A stretch of 38,421 nt of DNA. Origin: Candidatus Omnitrophota bacterium. GTDB taxonomy: Bacteria > Omnitrophota > Omnitrophia > JAHJGZ01. Positions 1 through 8,117 of this stretch are shown piece after piece (within the stretch, counting starts at the first letter, position 1; each line of letters opens with the position of its first letter). Where the stretch lies: positions 1 through 38,421 of the forward strand of contig JAHJGZ010000168.1 of assembly GCA_018823795.1 (NCBI GenBank), given 5' to 3'. Both the position numbers and the translations under genes were made by a program. A model generated the notes under the pieces. That model ran no database searches and was not told the origin of the DNA. It saw only the letters and a program-made list of their open reading frames with translations.

Positions 1-9
1 AACAAAAAG

Positions 10-51
10 TGTAACCTATGTCTCCGGTTTAAAATGTTACCCATGTTTCGG
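10..51. repeat. Tandem degenerate ~17-bp motif, possible insertion-sequence terminus
   Basis: TGTAACCTATGTCTCCGG (10-27) and TGTTACCCATGTTTCGG (35-51), 25 bp apart at the window edge; resembles multi-copy transposase-binding ends of IS21/IS481-type elements (from memory). No transposase in window. Confidence 0.35.
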
Positions 52-55
52 TTGC

Positions 56-90
56 ACATCAGTTATGTCACTATGTTCCATAACTGATGT
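56..90. repeat. 12-bp perfect inverted repeat
   Basis: ACATCAGTTATG (56-67) / CATAACTGATGT (79-90). Confidence 0.75.
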
Positions 91-402
91 CGTCATTGAA
101 GGGTGGAATGCTATAAGAAGAAGCCCGAATAGTCTTTTTTTGTCCCCGCCCGCTTTGCTTCGCAAAGCGAAGCGGCGAGGATACATTCCGACTTATACTT
201 TAAATCACTTCGTTCTGTAAAGTATGTCGTCATGTACGGGACTGATCCTTTCTTCTCTCTCTTGAATGGCTATAAGAGAACCCCATATAGTCATTTGCCC
301 TTGTCGGTTTTGTTCATGGCAAGGATACATTTGCGCATATGATTTATGTCGGCTTTTTGCCTCCATAAATCATGCGCTCATGTAAGCGGCATTAATATAA
401 AG

Positions 403-530
403 ATCCGTGCTATGTTCTTTCTTCCGGCATCACTTTGCGTAATGAATCCAGGATGGATGAGTAGCAAAGTGGCAGAGAAGCGTAGCAGGAGTGCAGAGCT
501 GAACGTAGGAAGGAAGAATATAGCACGGAT
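403..530. repeat. Near-perfect 23-bp inverted repeat flanking ~80 bp
   Basis: ATCCGTGCTATGTTCTTTCTTCC (403-425) versus GGAAGGAAGAATATAGCACGGAT (508-530), 2 mismatches. Confidence 0.75.
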
Positions 531-596
531 AAATCGATATGGGGTTCGAATGTATACTTTACATACATCATGTCTGCATGTATCATATAGCACGTT

Positions 597-1076
597 ATGA
601 GTATCGTTCTAATAGTTCTCGGCTTCATACTTAATATTGTTGGTATCATCGGTTGCATCATTCCCATACTCCCCGGGCCGGTATTAAATTTTGCCGCACT
701 CATTCTCTTACAGTTCACGGTGACGCCTCATCCATTCAGCACACTTTTTTTAATTACGATGGGACTCTTGGCAGTCGGCATATCATTACTCGATAATATT
801 TTGCCGTTGATGGGAGCAAAACTTTATGGCGCGACGAAGTACGGCATTGTAGGGGCACTTATCGGAATGATCATCGGACTCATCCTGTTCCCACCTTTTG
901 GACTCATTATCGGAACTATGGGAGGAGCAATCATCGGAGAATATATTGGCGGGAAAAAAGGGGGTCAGGCTTTAAAGTCAGGAATTGGTTCCTTTCTGAT
1001 GAGCCTGCTGGCAATCATTCTAAAGCTCACCGCTTCGCTGGTTATGATGTTTTATTTTATCAAAATAATCTTCTAA
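597..1076 (+). CDS. DUF456-like small integral membrane protein
   Basis: 159-aa hydrophobic ORF with IIGCIIPILPGPVLNFAALILL and glycine-rich GALIGMIIGLILFPPFGLIIGTMGGAIIGEYIGG typical of DUF456. Confidence 0.8.
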   Translation: MSIVLIVLGFILNIVGIIGCIIPILPGPVLNFAALILLQFTVTPHPFSTLFLITMGLLAVGISLLDNILPLMGAKLYGATKYGIVGALIGMIIGLILFPPFGLIIGTMGGAIIGEYIGGKKGGQALKSGIGSFLMSLLAIILKLTASLVMMFYFIKIIF

Positions 1077-1102
1077 ACGACTTTCCGTTACGGTCACGCG
1101 TA

Positions 1103-1339
1103 TTAATAGTTAAAGAGGTCGCTCATCACGTAGTTCTTCCCCGCAGCCTTGTTTAATGCATGAAGAACTTTGTGTTGTACATTGGCGGTCAACCGCCTGC
1201 CCTTGATCGCACGCGAAACCATTTTGTGTGTCATCTGTTCGGTGGCGTTTACTATAAGATCATGCGGCTTCAAACTATGCTGTGCCATAATATGGCGGAT
1301 AGGCTGATCCCCTAGATTTCGTTCAATATCACGATTCAC
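1103..1339 (-). CDS. Conserved-looking small protein, possible DNA-binding/HTH-like
   Basis: 78-aa ORF, MAQHSLKPHDLIVNATEQMTHKMVSRAIKGRRLTANVQHKVLHALNKAAGK; compact operon-like spacing to the next gene. Confidence 0.55.
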   Translation of the reverse strand: MNRDIERNLGDQPIRHIMAQHSLKPHDLIVNATEQMTHKMVSRAIKGRRLTANVQHKVLHALNKAAGKNYVMSDLFNY

Positions 1340-1348
1340 GTTTTTACC

Positions 1349-1810
1349 TTATTCTCTCTCGTCATGTGTCTTTTTACCTGCTAAAAAGCTCAGTATCCCG
1401 ATCGCACTGACCAGTAGCAACAGTAAACCACTCAGCCACCATGATATTATGGGCAATACTATTAAGATACCCCAAAAAATTAAGAAGAGTACAAAAGCAA
1501 GGATTAACGGAGACCACATTCCGCCTTCGTGGTACAATTTTTTTGTGATTGCGATCAACGGTTCCCCTACCTCTTTTAACACGCTGACAATATTTTTTGC
1601 TGCGGCAATATTTTTTTTCGGGGAAAGATCCGTTTCTTTCTTTTCTGCATAATCCCCCACCAGCATCGTATGAACCATGACATCTTTGTACGTTTCCTTG
1701 CATTTGGGACACTGTAAGGTGACCCGTTTTTCAAACTCCCGCATGAATAATTCATCGATAACCCATTCATTCTGGCATTGTTTACACTTAACAACAGCAG
1801 TTTTTAACAT
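1349..1810 (-). CDS. Zinc-ribbon membrane protein
   Basis: 153 aa; N-terminal CxxC...CxxC (CKQC/CPKC) and two C-terminal hydrophobic segments. Confidence 0.6.
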   Translation of the reverse strand: MLKTAVVKCKQCQNEWVIDELFMREFEKRVTLQCPKCKETYKDVMVHTMLVGDYAEKKETDLSPKKNIAAAKNIVSVLKEVGEPLIAITKKLYHEGGMWSPLILAFVLFLIFWGILIVLPIISWWLSGLLLLLVSAIGILSFLAGKKTHDERE

Positions 1811-1870
1811 AAGACCCCTTTAATGAGTCCCTTTCTATTATTTAATTTAATATAGGAAGGGACGAATTAA

Positions 1871-1903
1871 TACTTTTTTAAAGGGGTTGCCTTTAAAAAA
1901 GTA
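1871..1903. repeat. 14-bp perfect hairpin
   Basis: TACTTTTTTAAAGG-GGTTG-CCTTTAAAAAAGTA; possible bidirectional terminator or repeat unit. Confidence 0.7.
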
Positions 1904-1956
1904 CGCGTGTTTTAGTTCTGCGCGCCTGCCAGCTGGCTGGCAAAATACATGTTCAG

Positions 1957-2346
1957 TTATCCTAAAATAATTTCCTTGATCCCCCACAGAAGTAATACGA
2001 TCCAAACCGCCATATACAGCCACATCCCCTTCATCATCTTTTTTATATCCTGCCCCTGCACCCAGTTTATGAGCTGCTCACCATACGGTGCCATACCGAC
2101 AAGCATCAGCAACATAATAAATACCATGACGGCAAGAATATGTATCATGGTCATACCGGCATTCATAAGAAAACACAGAACAATCGCTGCCAATACGAGT
2201 GCTGCGGCTTGTGTTACCGGCGGCCGTCTATACAGCTTTTTTGCAAAATTAAACCACGCCTGAGGATTCCGTAAAACCACCACTGTTTTTATCACCGCAA
2301 AAATGATAAGAATACCGGCAAATACTTTTAACGGTCCCAATGTCAT
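1957..2346 (-). CDS. Hypothetical integral membrane protein
   Basis: 129 aa with several hydrophobic helices; RBS-like AAGGAGGTGG directly upstream of ATG. Confidence 0.6.
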   Translation of the reverse strand: MTLGPLKVFAGILIIFAVIKTVVVLRNPQAWFNFAKKLYRRPPVTQAAALVLAAIVLCFLMNAGMTMIHILAVMVFIMLLMLVGMAPYGEQLINWVQGQDIKKMMKGMWLYMAVWIVLLLWGIKEIILG

Positions 2347-2369
2347 ACTACCACCTCCTTAATGAACAC

Positions 2370-2442
2370 GTAACTTACGGAGCGTATTTCGCGACGTAAG
2401 TTACTGTGTGAATTAATACTTTTCCAGCTGGCTGGAAAAGTA
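2370..2442. repeat. Two adjacent hairpins of a dispersed repeat family
   Basis: GTAACTTACG (2370-2379)/CGTAAGTTAC (2395-2404); TACTTTTCCAGC-TG-GCTGGAAAAGTA (2417-2442). Confidence 0.7.
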
Positions 2443-2743
2443 TATGTTCAGACACATATTTTACATCACTTCGTTCTGTAAAGTATGTCTTCACGTATCC
2501 CGACGAAAGTTGCAAAATTGCTGTAATAAATTTTGCGACAGCTTTTGAGTCGGGGCACGAACGTCATATTTGCGCGCCTGCCTGCCAACTGGCAGGTAAA
2601 GTATATGTGTAATTATTTTGTTTTAGCTGAAGCACACTGAGATGTGTCACTCCCCTTCTTACTTTTCGAAATTGGACACCATTTCATAGGGCATGCACAT
2701 CCTGCTAACACAATTGCAATAAGACTTACGATAATTATTCTTC

Positions 2744-3094
2744 TCATTTTTTCCCTTTCTTTGGTTCCTTTAGGTTCTGTTTCTTCTTTTTACTGCCTTT
2801 TTTTATTATTATACCACACGGAAGCCGAAGGTGTGTACCTGCTAACTTGCGCTTTTTGGCAGGAGGCAGTTTTTTAATGAAACGCTCCATTTTCATAGCT
2901 GCGGCTCGCGTCCTACAGTTTTTTTGATACACCAACACCACGGGACAGCGACTCCGTGTATATTTTGCCCCTTTACCATTATTATGATTGGTAACTCTAC
3001 GGGATACATTATTGCTCATCCCCGTATAGAGTGTCTTATCCGAACATCGCACGATATACACATACCACATAATAGAAAGATTATAACATTTCAA
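2744..3094 (-). CDS. GIY-YIG domain small nuclease (UPF0213/YhbQ-like)
   Basis: MWYVYIVRCSDKTLYTGMSNNVSRRVTNHNNGKGAKYTRSRCPVVLVY; the natural start is probably the internal MWYVYI. Confidence 0.85.
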   Translation of the reverse strand: MKCYNLSIMWYVYIVRCSDKTLYTGMSNNVSRRVTNHNNGKGAKYTRSRCPVVLVYQKNCRTRAAAMKMERFIKKLPPAKKRKLAGTHLRLPCGIIIKKGSKKKKQNLKEPKKGKK

Positions 3095-3175
3095 TTAATG
3101 TATTGCTATTTTTCAATTACAGGGAAAGCAAACGGCTTATTGTTACTATAATTTTTTGTTCTGAGGGAGGTGTAA

Positions 3176-3325
3176 GGGATTAATTCGCACAGTTACTTAT
3201 CCCCGCCAGCTACGCTTTGCGGGGCACAACAGCTTCGTTTCATTGTTCCCCCCTCAAAAGATGTCGCAAAATCCTTTACACTATTTTTGCGACTTTCGGG
3301 GGGATTAATTCGCACAGTTACTTAT
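3176..3325. repeat. Direct repeat pair (25 bp) flanking palindromic DNA
   Basis: GGGATTAATTCGCACAGTTACTTAT at 3176-3200 and 3301-3325; between them GTCGCAAAA (3263-3271)/TTTTGCGAC (3285-3293). Confidence 0.8.
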
Positions 3326-3620
3326 GTCACCCTAAGGGCTCCATAAGCAACGTGCTCATTAATAATGGATCTTTTTATAAAAAAGTTTGCTGTCCTTTTC
3401 TATGTCAAATCACTCCACATACCTGGCCGCTTCAGATACAGTTTCACTCCGCACCCCTTGTTTTGTGTAACAAAAGCGGACACTTATGGTTAAAACGTTG
3501 TATCGTATTTTTACATAACCTATTGTTTCTAAAAGGCTTATAAAAACTTCCGTGCTTGCACGCGGAGCCGACACCTGTTATCTTTTACATGAAAACATAC
3601 TTTGGAGGGAGGTGACGTAC

Positions 3621-3860
3621 ATGAAATGTCCACGATGTCATAACGAAATTGATTATCTCGTTTTCAATAAAATAAATAAAATATACGGCATCTACGACAT
3701 TGAACAAAAAAAATCACTTGAACGACTAACAAAGTCACTCGCTACGTATTATGTCTGTCCACAATGTCAGCAAATAGTAGTTAAAAGTGATGACGAACTC
3801 GACACGCTTATTTGTTCTTTGAGTACTGGTAGGATTAAAGAAATAGACGTACTAGGCTAG
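3621..3860 (+). CDS. Small zinc-ribbon protein
   Basis: MKCPRCHNEIDYLVFN...YYVCPQCQQIVV; strong RBS GGAGGGAGGTG upstream of ATG 3621, so trimmed from the longer ORF 3552..3860. Confidence 0.7.
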   Translation: MKCPRCHNEIDYLVFNKINKIYGIYDIEQKKSLERLTKSLATYYVCPQCQQIVVKSDDELDTLICSLSTGRIKEIDVLG

Positions 3861-3877
3861 CAATTTTTCTTAAGACC

Positions 3878-3940
3878 ACAGGATGCTGTACCGTACTTAT
3901 GTTCACCTTCACATACCTCGGCGCAGCATCCTGTCTTTTT
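3878..3940. terminator. Putative terminator between convergent genes
   Basis: ACAGGATGCTG (3878-3888) / CAGCATCCTGT (3924-3934) followed by CTTTTTT on the plus strand. Confidence 0.55.
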
Positions 3941-3995
3941 TATGCACGTCTGAAGACCATGAAAGCCTTCTCGACCTCTCGTTCTATTATGTGTG

Positions 3996-4376
3996 TTATT
4001 TTTTATTTCCCGGAAAATATTTATCAATGATTTTTCCGACTGCGTCATTTGAAAATGGTTTGGCAAGAAACTCATCAAAATCTCCCCCGACGCTCCTTCC
4101 TTTCGCATCTTCGTGAGTGAAAATATACCCTGATATGAGCACGGTAATGCTTTGCTCCTCCATTTGCTTGATTTTACTGAGAAAAGTAAATCCATCCTCC
4201 TTGCTCAAGAACAAATAATCAGTAAATATAATGTCATATTGCTTCTTCTGACACAACCGCAGACCACCGTCACCGTTGCTCGCTAGATCAACCCAGCAAT
4301 CATACTCATCGGTCACATATTCTTTAAGCCCCTCACGTATCTCCTTTTCATCATCAATAATAAGAATTTTTATCAT
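3996..4376 (-). CDS. Stand-alone response regulator receiver protein
   Basis: MIKILIIDDEKEIREGL...DIIFTDYLF...VLISGY...FLAKPFSND. Confidence 0.85.
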   Translation of the reverse strand: MIKILIIDDEKEIREGLKEYVTDEYDCWVDLASNGDGGLRLCQKKQYDIIFTDYLFLSKEDGFTFLSKIKQMEEQSITVLISGYIFTHEDAKGRSVGGDFDEFLAKPFSNDAVGKIIDKYFPGNKK

Positions 4377-4425
4377 TTTAAAAACTCATCACGAAAAATG
4401 TATGCTTTGAGTTCTGTACATACCG

Positions 4426-5202
4426 TTACGTAACCGTTACACACTCAATATTCTCAGCCTCGATCCAGCCTTCTTCACCGCTCACTAATTCAATTTTATG
4501 CCAACTGTCTTTTCCTGCGGTAATGAGCACTTCGATGCCCGGTGATAAGCGGAATGCTACCGCATCCGCAGACAAGGGACCGGAACGTACCGGCGCCTCA
4601 TCAGCTATAATAACCGCTTCCTGTGCAAATAATAATGGATACGCTTTTGTACAAAGAGCACCGAGCGAGGCGATGAAAAAAAACATACACCAAAAGGATA
4701 ACCTTTGTAACCCTTTCTTTTTGTGCGCAAAGAGCCTCCGTAAAGAAATCATTAAGAAGAAGAATAAGAAGAGTAATACACCTACCTCTAACTCATTAAT
4801 GGTTACGTACGATAAAAATCTCTCAGCAGTGCGCATATACCAATTCCGGTTATCATTGACTTTATACTGCACTAAACTTCGCACGAATGATATGTTGGCG
4901 CGTATTGCTTTATCACGCGGATGAAGATTGAATGCCCGTTTATAATTAAGCAGTGCTCTGCCTAAATCCTTTTCCCGAAAGTAACAATTACCGATATTAT
5001 AGAAAATTTCGGCGCTGGTTATCTTCCCATCCTCCGCACACTGCTCATACTGTCTGCGTGCTGCTTCATACTTTTCTTCATTGTAGAGACTGTTTGCTTC
5101 TTTGAACACCTCAGCGGCCGATTGTGCATAGGCACAATAGCTATTCACGATTATACACAGCACGGCGATAAAACTACCGGTATAGACACGCATACGTATC
5201 AT
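4426..5202 (-). CDS. BatE-like TPR protein with C-terminal SH3-like domain
   Basis: N-terminal TPRs (AEVFKEANSLYNEEKYEAARRQYEQ...), TM segment, SH3-like APVRSGPLSADAVAFRLSPGIEVLITAGKDSWHKIEL; overlaps the BatD-like gene. Confidence 0.75.
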   Translation of the reverse strand: MIRMRVYTGSFIAVLCIIVNSYCAYAQSAAEVFKEANSLYNEEKYEAARRQYEQCAEDGKITSAEIFYNIGNCYFREKDLGRALLNYKRAFNLHPRDKAIRANISFVRSLVQYKVNDNRNWYMRTAERFLSYVTINELEVGVLLFLFFFLMISLRRLFAHKKKGLQRLSFWCMFFFIASLGALCTKAYPLLFAQEAVIIADEAPVRSGPLSADAVAFRLSPGIEVLITAGKDSWHKIELVSGEEGWIEAENIECVTVT

Positions 5203-7124
5203 TGCATCTTCCTTTCAATACTATCGATAATTTTCTTCAAAAGAGTTTCCGTTTTTTTGTATGTATCTTTTGACAGAGACGCTGACGCAAAACGCGCGAC
5301 ATTGCACGTTTCATAAAAAGCTGCCGCTTCTTTTAGTAACTCTTCATTATAATTGATTCTCTTGAGCTCCTGTTCGATACGCTCCCAGGTCAATCCGTGT
5401 GGTGAAAGGTTACCTTTGTCTGCAATATAGCCGTCAAAGATACGCGCTGATTCTTCAAAAAACTTTCTATCCTGTGCCTGTTCTAATCTTTTGAGTTCTT
5501 TTATTCTCCGCCGCGCATTGTAAATCGCAAGCCGTCTGCGCCTGCCAACAACATCTTTATCAGCAGCCTCTTGTCTGCGCTTTACAATAAAAAATATTCC
5601 TAATAAAACAGCAAGAAAGATATCGACACTCATAAGGGCTATTTTCGCTGCGCGCCACATCCGTATCCGTTGGTAAAAATTTTCCTTTATATAGTGTACA
5701 TCTCGTGCCTCGACCTGTATTTCTTCTTTCAACTCTTCAGGAACGTGGAGTGATGAAAGGTTATTTTCTTTATCACTCTCATCACCCGGCACAACCGTTA
5801 GTTGAAAAGGACCATTTTTTAAGCTCATGTATTTTTTATACTTAAGGTTAAAAAAATCGAAAGTTACCGGTGGAATATTCAACATGCCGGCCTTCTTTGG
5901 CAGAAACATAACTTCAAAAGTTTTCTTCCCCTGCACAATCCCGCCTTCTTTGATAATGTGTGTCGATGAGGTGCCGTCATAGACCGTAAAATCTTTTGCT
6001 TCGCCGATCAACGGACGCTCAATTGTCTCAATATTCCCCGCACCTTCGATGGTTATGGTCATAGTAACGGGATCATTCTGTTTCGATCTTTTTTTATCAA
6101 GGGCGACGTTCATTCTATAATCGCCGCTCATTCCCTTAAAACCGAGTGGTTTATTTTCTTTAGGAAAAGGGAGCACCGTAATATCGAGTGACGGCGTTTC
6201 GAGAAGTCGTTCTTCTCGACGTGTCATAACATTACCAAAAAAATTATCTTTAAAAAAGTCGTCTATTTTCTCATCTTTTTTATCGGTTATTTGAACCGAA
6301 CATTTCACCACCGTTGGCTTAATGGTAAATTCTCCGGAGCGCGTCGGAAAGAGGGCAAGCTTGCGGACCTCTGCCTTCATATAGTTGCGTCCTTCAAGAG
6401 ACACCTCTTCGCGTACTAACTTTTCTTTATCAGTAAGATCTTCCACCCAAAATCCGAGTGTTTCAGGCTCTTTTTCAAATCCTTCATAGCGTAAATTACG
6501 CCGTGTATACATTATATAGGTGATCGTAAGCTGTTCATACGGATACACTTCTGCCTTATCAGGCACAATCTGTACAAATAAGTTTTCGTCATTTCCTTTG
6601 GGCAGCGTTTTTTTGTGTTGAGGCACCGTCGGCAACGGGGAGGAGACAGGAGAAGGTTGGGTATGTTGAGAAGAAACTGCTGCGGTTTGAGCAGTCGTTG
6701 TACCTATCGGCTGTGTGTGCTGAAGAGAAATTACTTTTATCGCAATCGGTGCTGTACGATATGTCGCACCTTCTACACTCACGTCAAAAGGACTTATGGT
6801 AAAGTCTCCTACTTTCTGTGGGATAAGAACGTACTTAAACGTAACCGTACGTACACTATTTCCCTCCACAAAAGAAAAATTACTCGACCGCCCTTCATAG
6901 TGTGTAAGGAAGTCTTCGAATTGCGGCAAGCGAGGACGTTGCAAGTTAGCGGCTCCAACGCCGACGACCTTAATGCTCATAGTGATTTTATCATCGACAC
7001 TCACTGTTCTCTTATCGAAGGAGGTCAACACCTTGACACTGCTTGCCTGTAAAGACAGCGGGAAAAGAAAAAAAGTTAATCCTAAAAAAACAATATATTT
7101 TTTAACTGTTCGGCTCTGGTTCAT
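5199..7124 (-). CDS. BatD-like protein (oxygen-tolerance family)
   Basis: Signal peptide, repeated Ig-like segments, SVDDKITMSIKVVG, YPYEQLTITYIMYTRRN, C-terminal TM. Confidence 0.8.
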   Translation of the reverse strand: MNQSRTVKKYIVFLGLTFFLFPLSLQASSVKVLTSFDKRTVSVDDKITMSIKVVGVGAANLQRPRLPQFEDFLTHYEGRSSNFSFVEGNSVRTVTFKYVLIPQKVGDFTISPFDVSVEGATYRTAPIAIKVISLQHTQPIGTTTAQTAAVSSQHTQPSPVSSPLPTVPQHKKTLPKGNDENLFVQIVPDKAEVYPYEQLTITYIMYTRRNLRYEGFEKEPETLGFWVEDLTDKEKLVREEVSLEGRNYMKAEVRKLALFPTRSGEFTIKPTVVKCSVQITDKKDEKIDDFFKDNFFGNVMTRREERLLETPSLDITVLPFPKENKPLGFKGMSGDYRMNVALDKKRSKQNDPVTMTITIEGAGNIETIERPLIGEAKDFTVYDGTSSTHIIKEGGIVQGKKTFEVMFLPKKAGMLNIPPVTFDFFNLKYKKYMSLKNGPFQLTVVPGDESDKENNLSSLHVPEELKEEIQVEARDVHYIKENFYQRIRMWRAAKIALMSVDIFLAVLLGIFFIVKRRQEAADKDVVGRRRRLAIYNARRRIKELKRLEQAQDRKFFEESARIFDGYIADKGNLSPHGLTWERIEQELKRINYNEELLKEAAAFYETCNVARFASASLSKDTYKKTETLLKKIIDSIERKMQ

Positions 7125-7136
7125 AATGATAATACT

Positions 7137-8117
7137 CTATAAGAATGTAAGCTTTTTATCAACATCAAACGCTGTTTTTAATGTTTTGCTGTTATTGTGA
7201 ATACACGTGAGCGCAGCGTGTAACTCATTTTCGGAAGAAAATTGTATAGCAAGAGTAGAAAAATCTTCTTCAAAATTTACCGGTTCTTTCAATTGAATAT
7301 TTTTTGTAAACTTAAGGCGTTTTTTCATTCGTGTAAAATTTTTCCTCATTGCCGTACAAGAGGGCCCCTGGACCTCTTTCAGATACTGGATAAGAAGGGC
7401 TCCCCGCTGCCGAGGCGAACTGTTTTTTTGCCGCAAAATTTTTTGTATTGTGTGTCTTTTTAACAATGTCGTCAAAGATAGAGAATCCCGTTTTAAAATA
7501 TTGTTCAATACATCACACACTATCTTTAGTTCACTGGCCGAGAAGAAACACCGAGGCAATACCTGCTTATAGAGAAGTGTTTGTTCCTCGCGGCTACAGT
7601 GAGCTAACACACAGGCGCCTTTAAAACTGATGTGTTCTTCTTCGATCAGCACCTTTAACGGATGTATCAAGCTGTGTATACGCATATATTCTTCTACAAC
7701 TTTTAAAGAAGGGGGCAGTCCAAGCAGTGGTGCTACCTGAGATCGCAAAAGGGTATCATTGAAGGAAAATATTTTTCGCCCCTTTTCCAACGCAATCCCT
7801 TTATCAAAATCAGAGAGGAGTGAATTTCTATTACTTTCAAGAGCCAGGAGAAACAGTTCCTGAGGGTTTTTATCCTCGCGGGAAATAACCAGTCCCGACA
7901 CCTCGCGCTTTTTGAGACGACGCAGACAATACATTCGTTTAAATCCCGATAGAAGAATAAAACGATCACCATTTTTTATAAACAACGGGGGCACGATAAT
8001 ACCCTGACGCTGAATAGAGTTACATAATCCTTCATCATGTAATCGAGAGCGATGACAAAAGTCATCCTTATCAAAATCGATCTGGGAAATATCAATCATA
8101 CGTAACGTTACGGTCAT
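7137..8117 (-). CDS. ParB-like N-terminal domain protein
   Basis: IDISQIDFDKDDF...LCNSIQRQGIIVPPLFIKNGDRFILLSGFKRMYCLRRL...LESNRNSLLSDFDKGIALEKG; start trimmed to ATG 8117, which overlaps the upstream stop (ATGA). Confidence 0.65.
   Translation of the reverse strand: MTVTLRMIDISQIDFDKDDFCHRSRLHDEGLCNSIQRQGIIVPPLFIKNGDRFILLSGFKRMYCLRRLKKREVSGLVISREDKNPQELFLLALESNRNSLLSDFDKGIALEKGRKIFSFNDTLLRSQVAPLLGLPPSLKVVEEYMRIHSLIHPLKVLIEEEHISFKGACVLAHCSREEQTLLYKQVLPRCFFSASELKIVCDVLNNILKRDSLSLTTLLKRHTIQKILRQKNSSPRQRGALLIQYLKEVQGPSCTAMRKNFTRMKKRLKFTKNIQLKEPVNFEEDFSTLAIQFSSENELHAALTCIHNNSKTLKTAFDVDKKLTFL

Noticed and set aside
346-718. ORFs 346..600 (+), 378..593 (-) and 410..718 (-) overlapping each other
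   Set aside because: Their shared peptide GRKNIARI on opposite strands comes from the 23-bp inverted repeat; no family motif, low-complexity noncoding region.
3217-3543. 108-aa ORF on the plus strand
   Set aside because: Lies over direct repeats and palindromes, no recognisable motif, atypical composition.
3857-4195. 112-aa ORF with a Cys-rich C-terminal tail (TCIKKTGCCAEVCEGEHKYGTASCGLKKNC) as a second peptide candidate
   Set aside because: Out-of-frame overlap with the response regulator gene; the Cys-rich part is translated from the terminator-like stem-loop.
6615-7052. 145-aa plus-strand ORF opposite batD and other antisense ORFs (e.g. 4523..4924, 12408..12845, 37279..37644)
   Set aside because: Fully antisense to well-supported genes, with no domain motifs.
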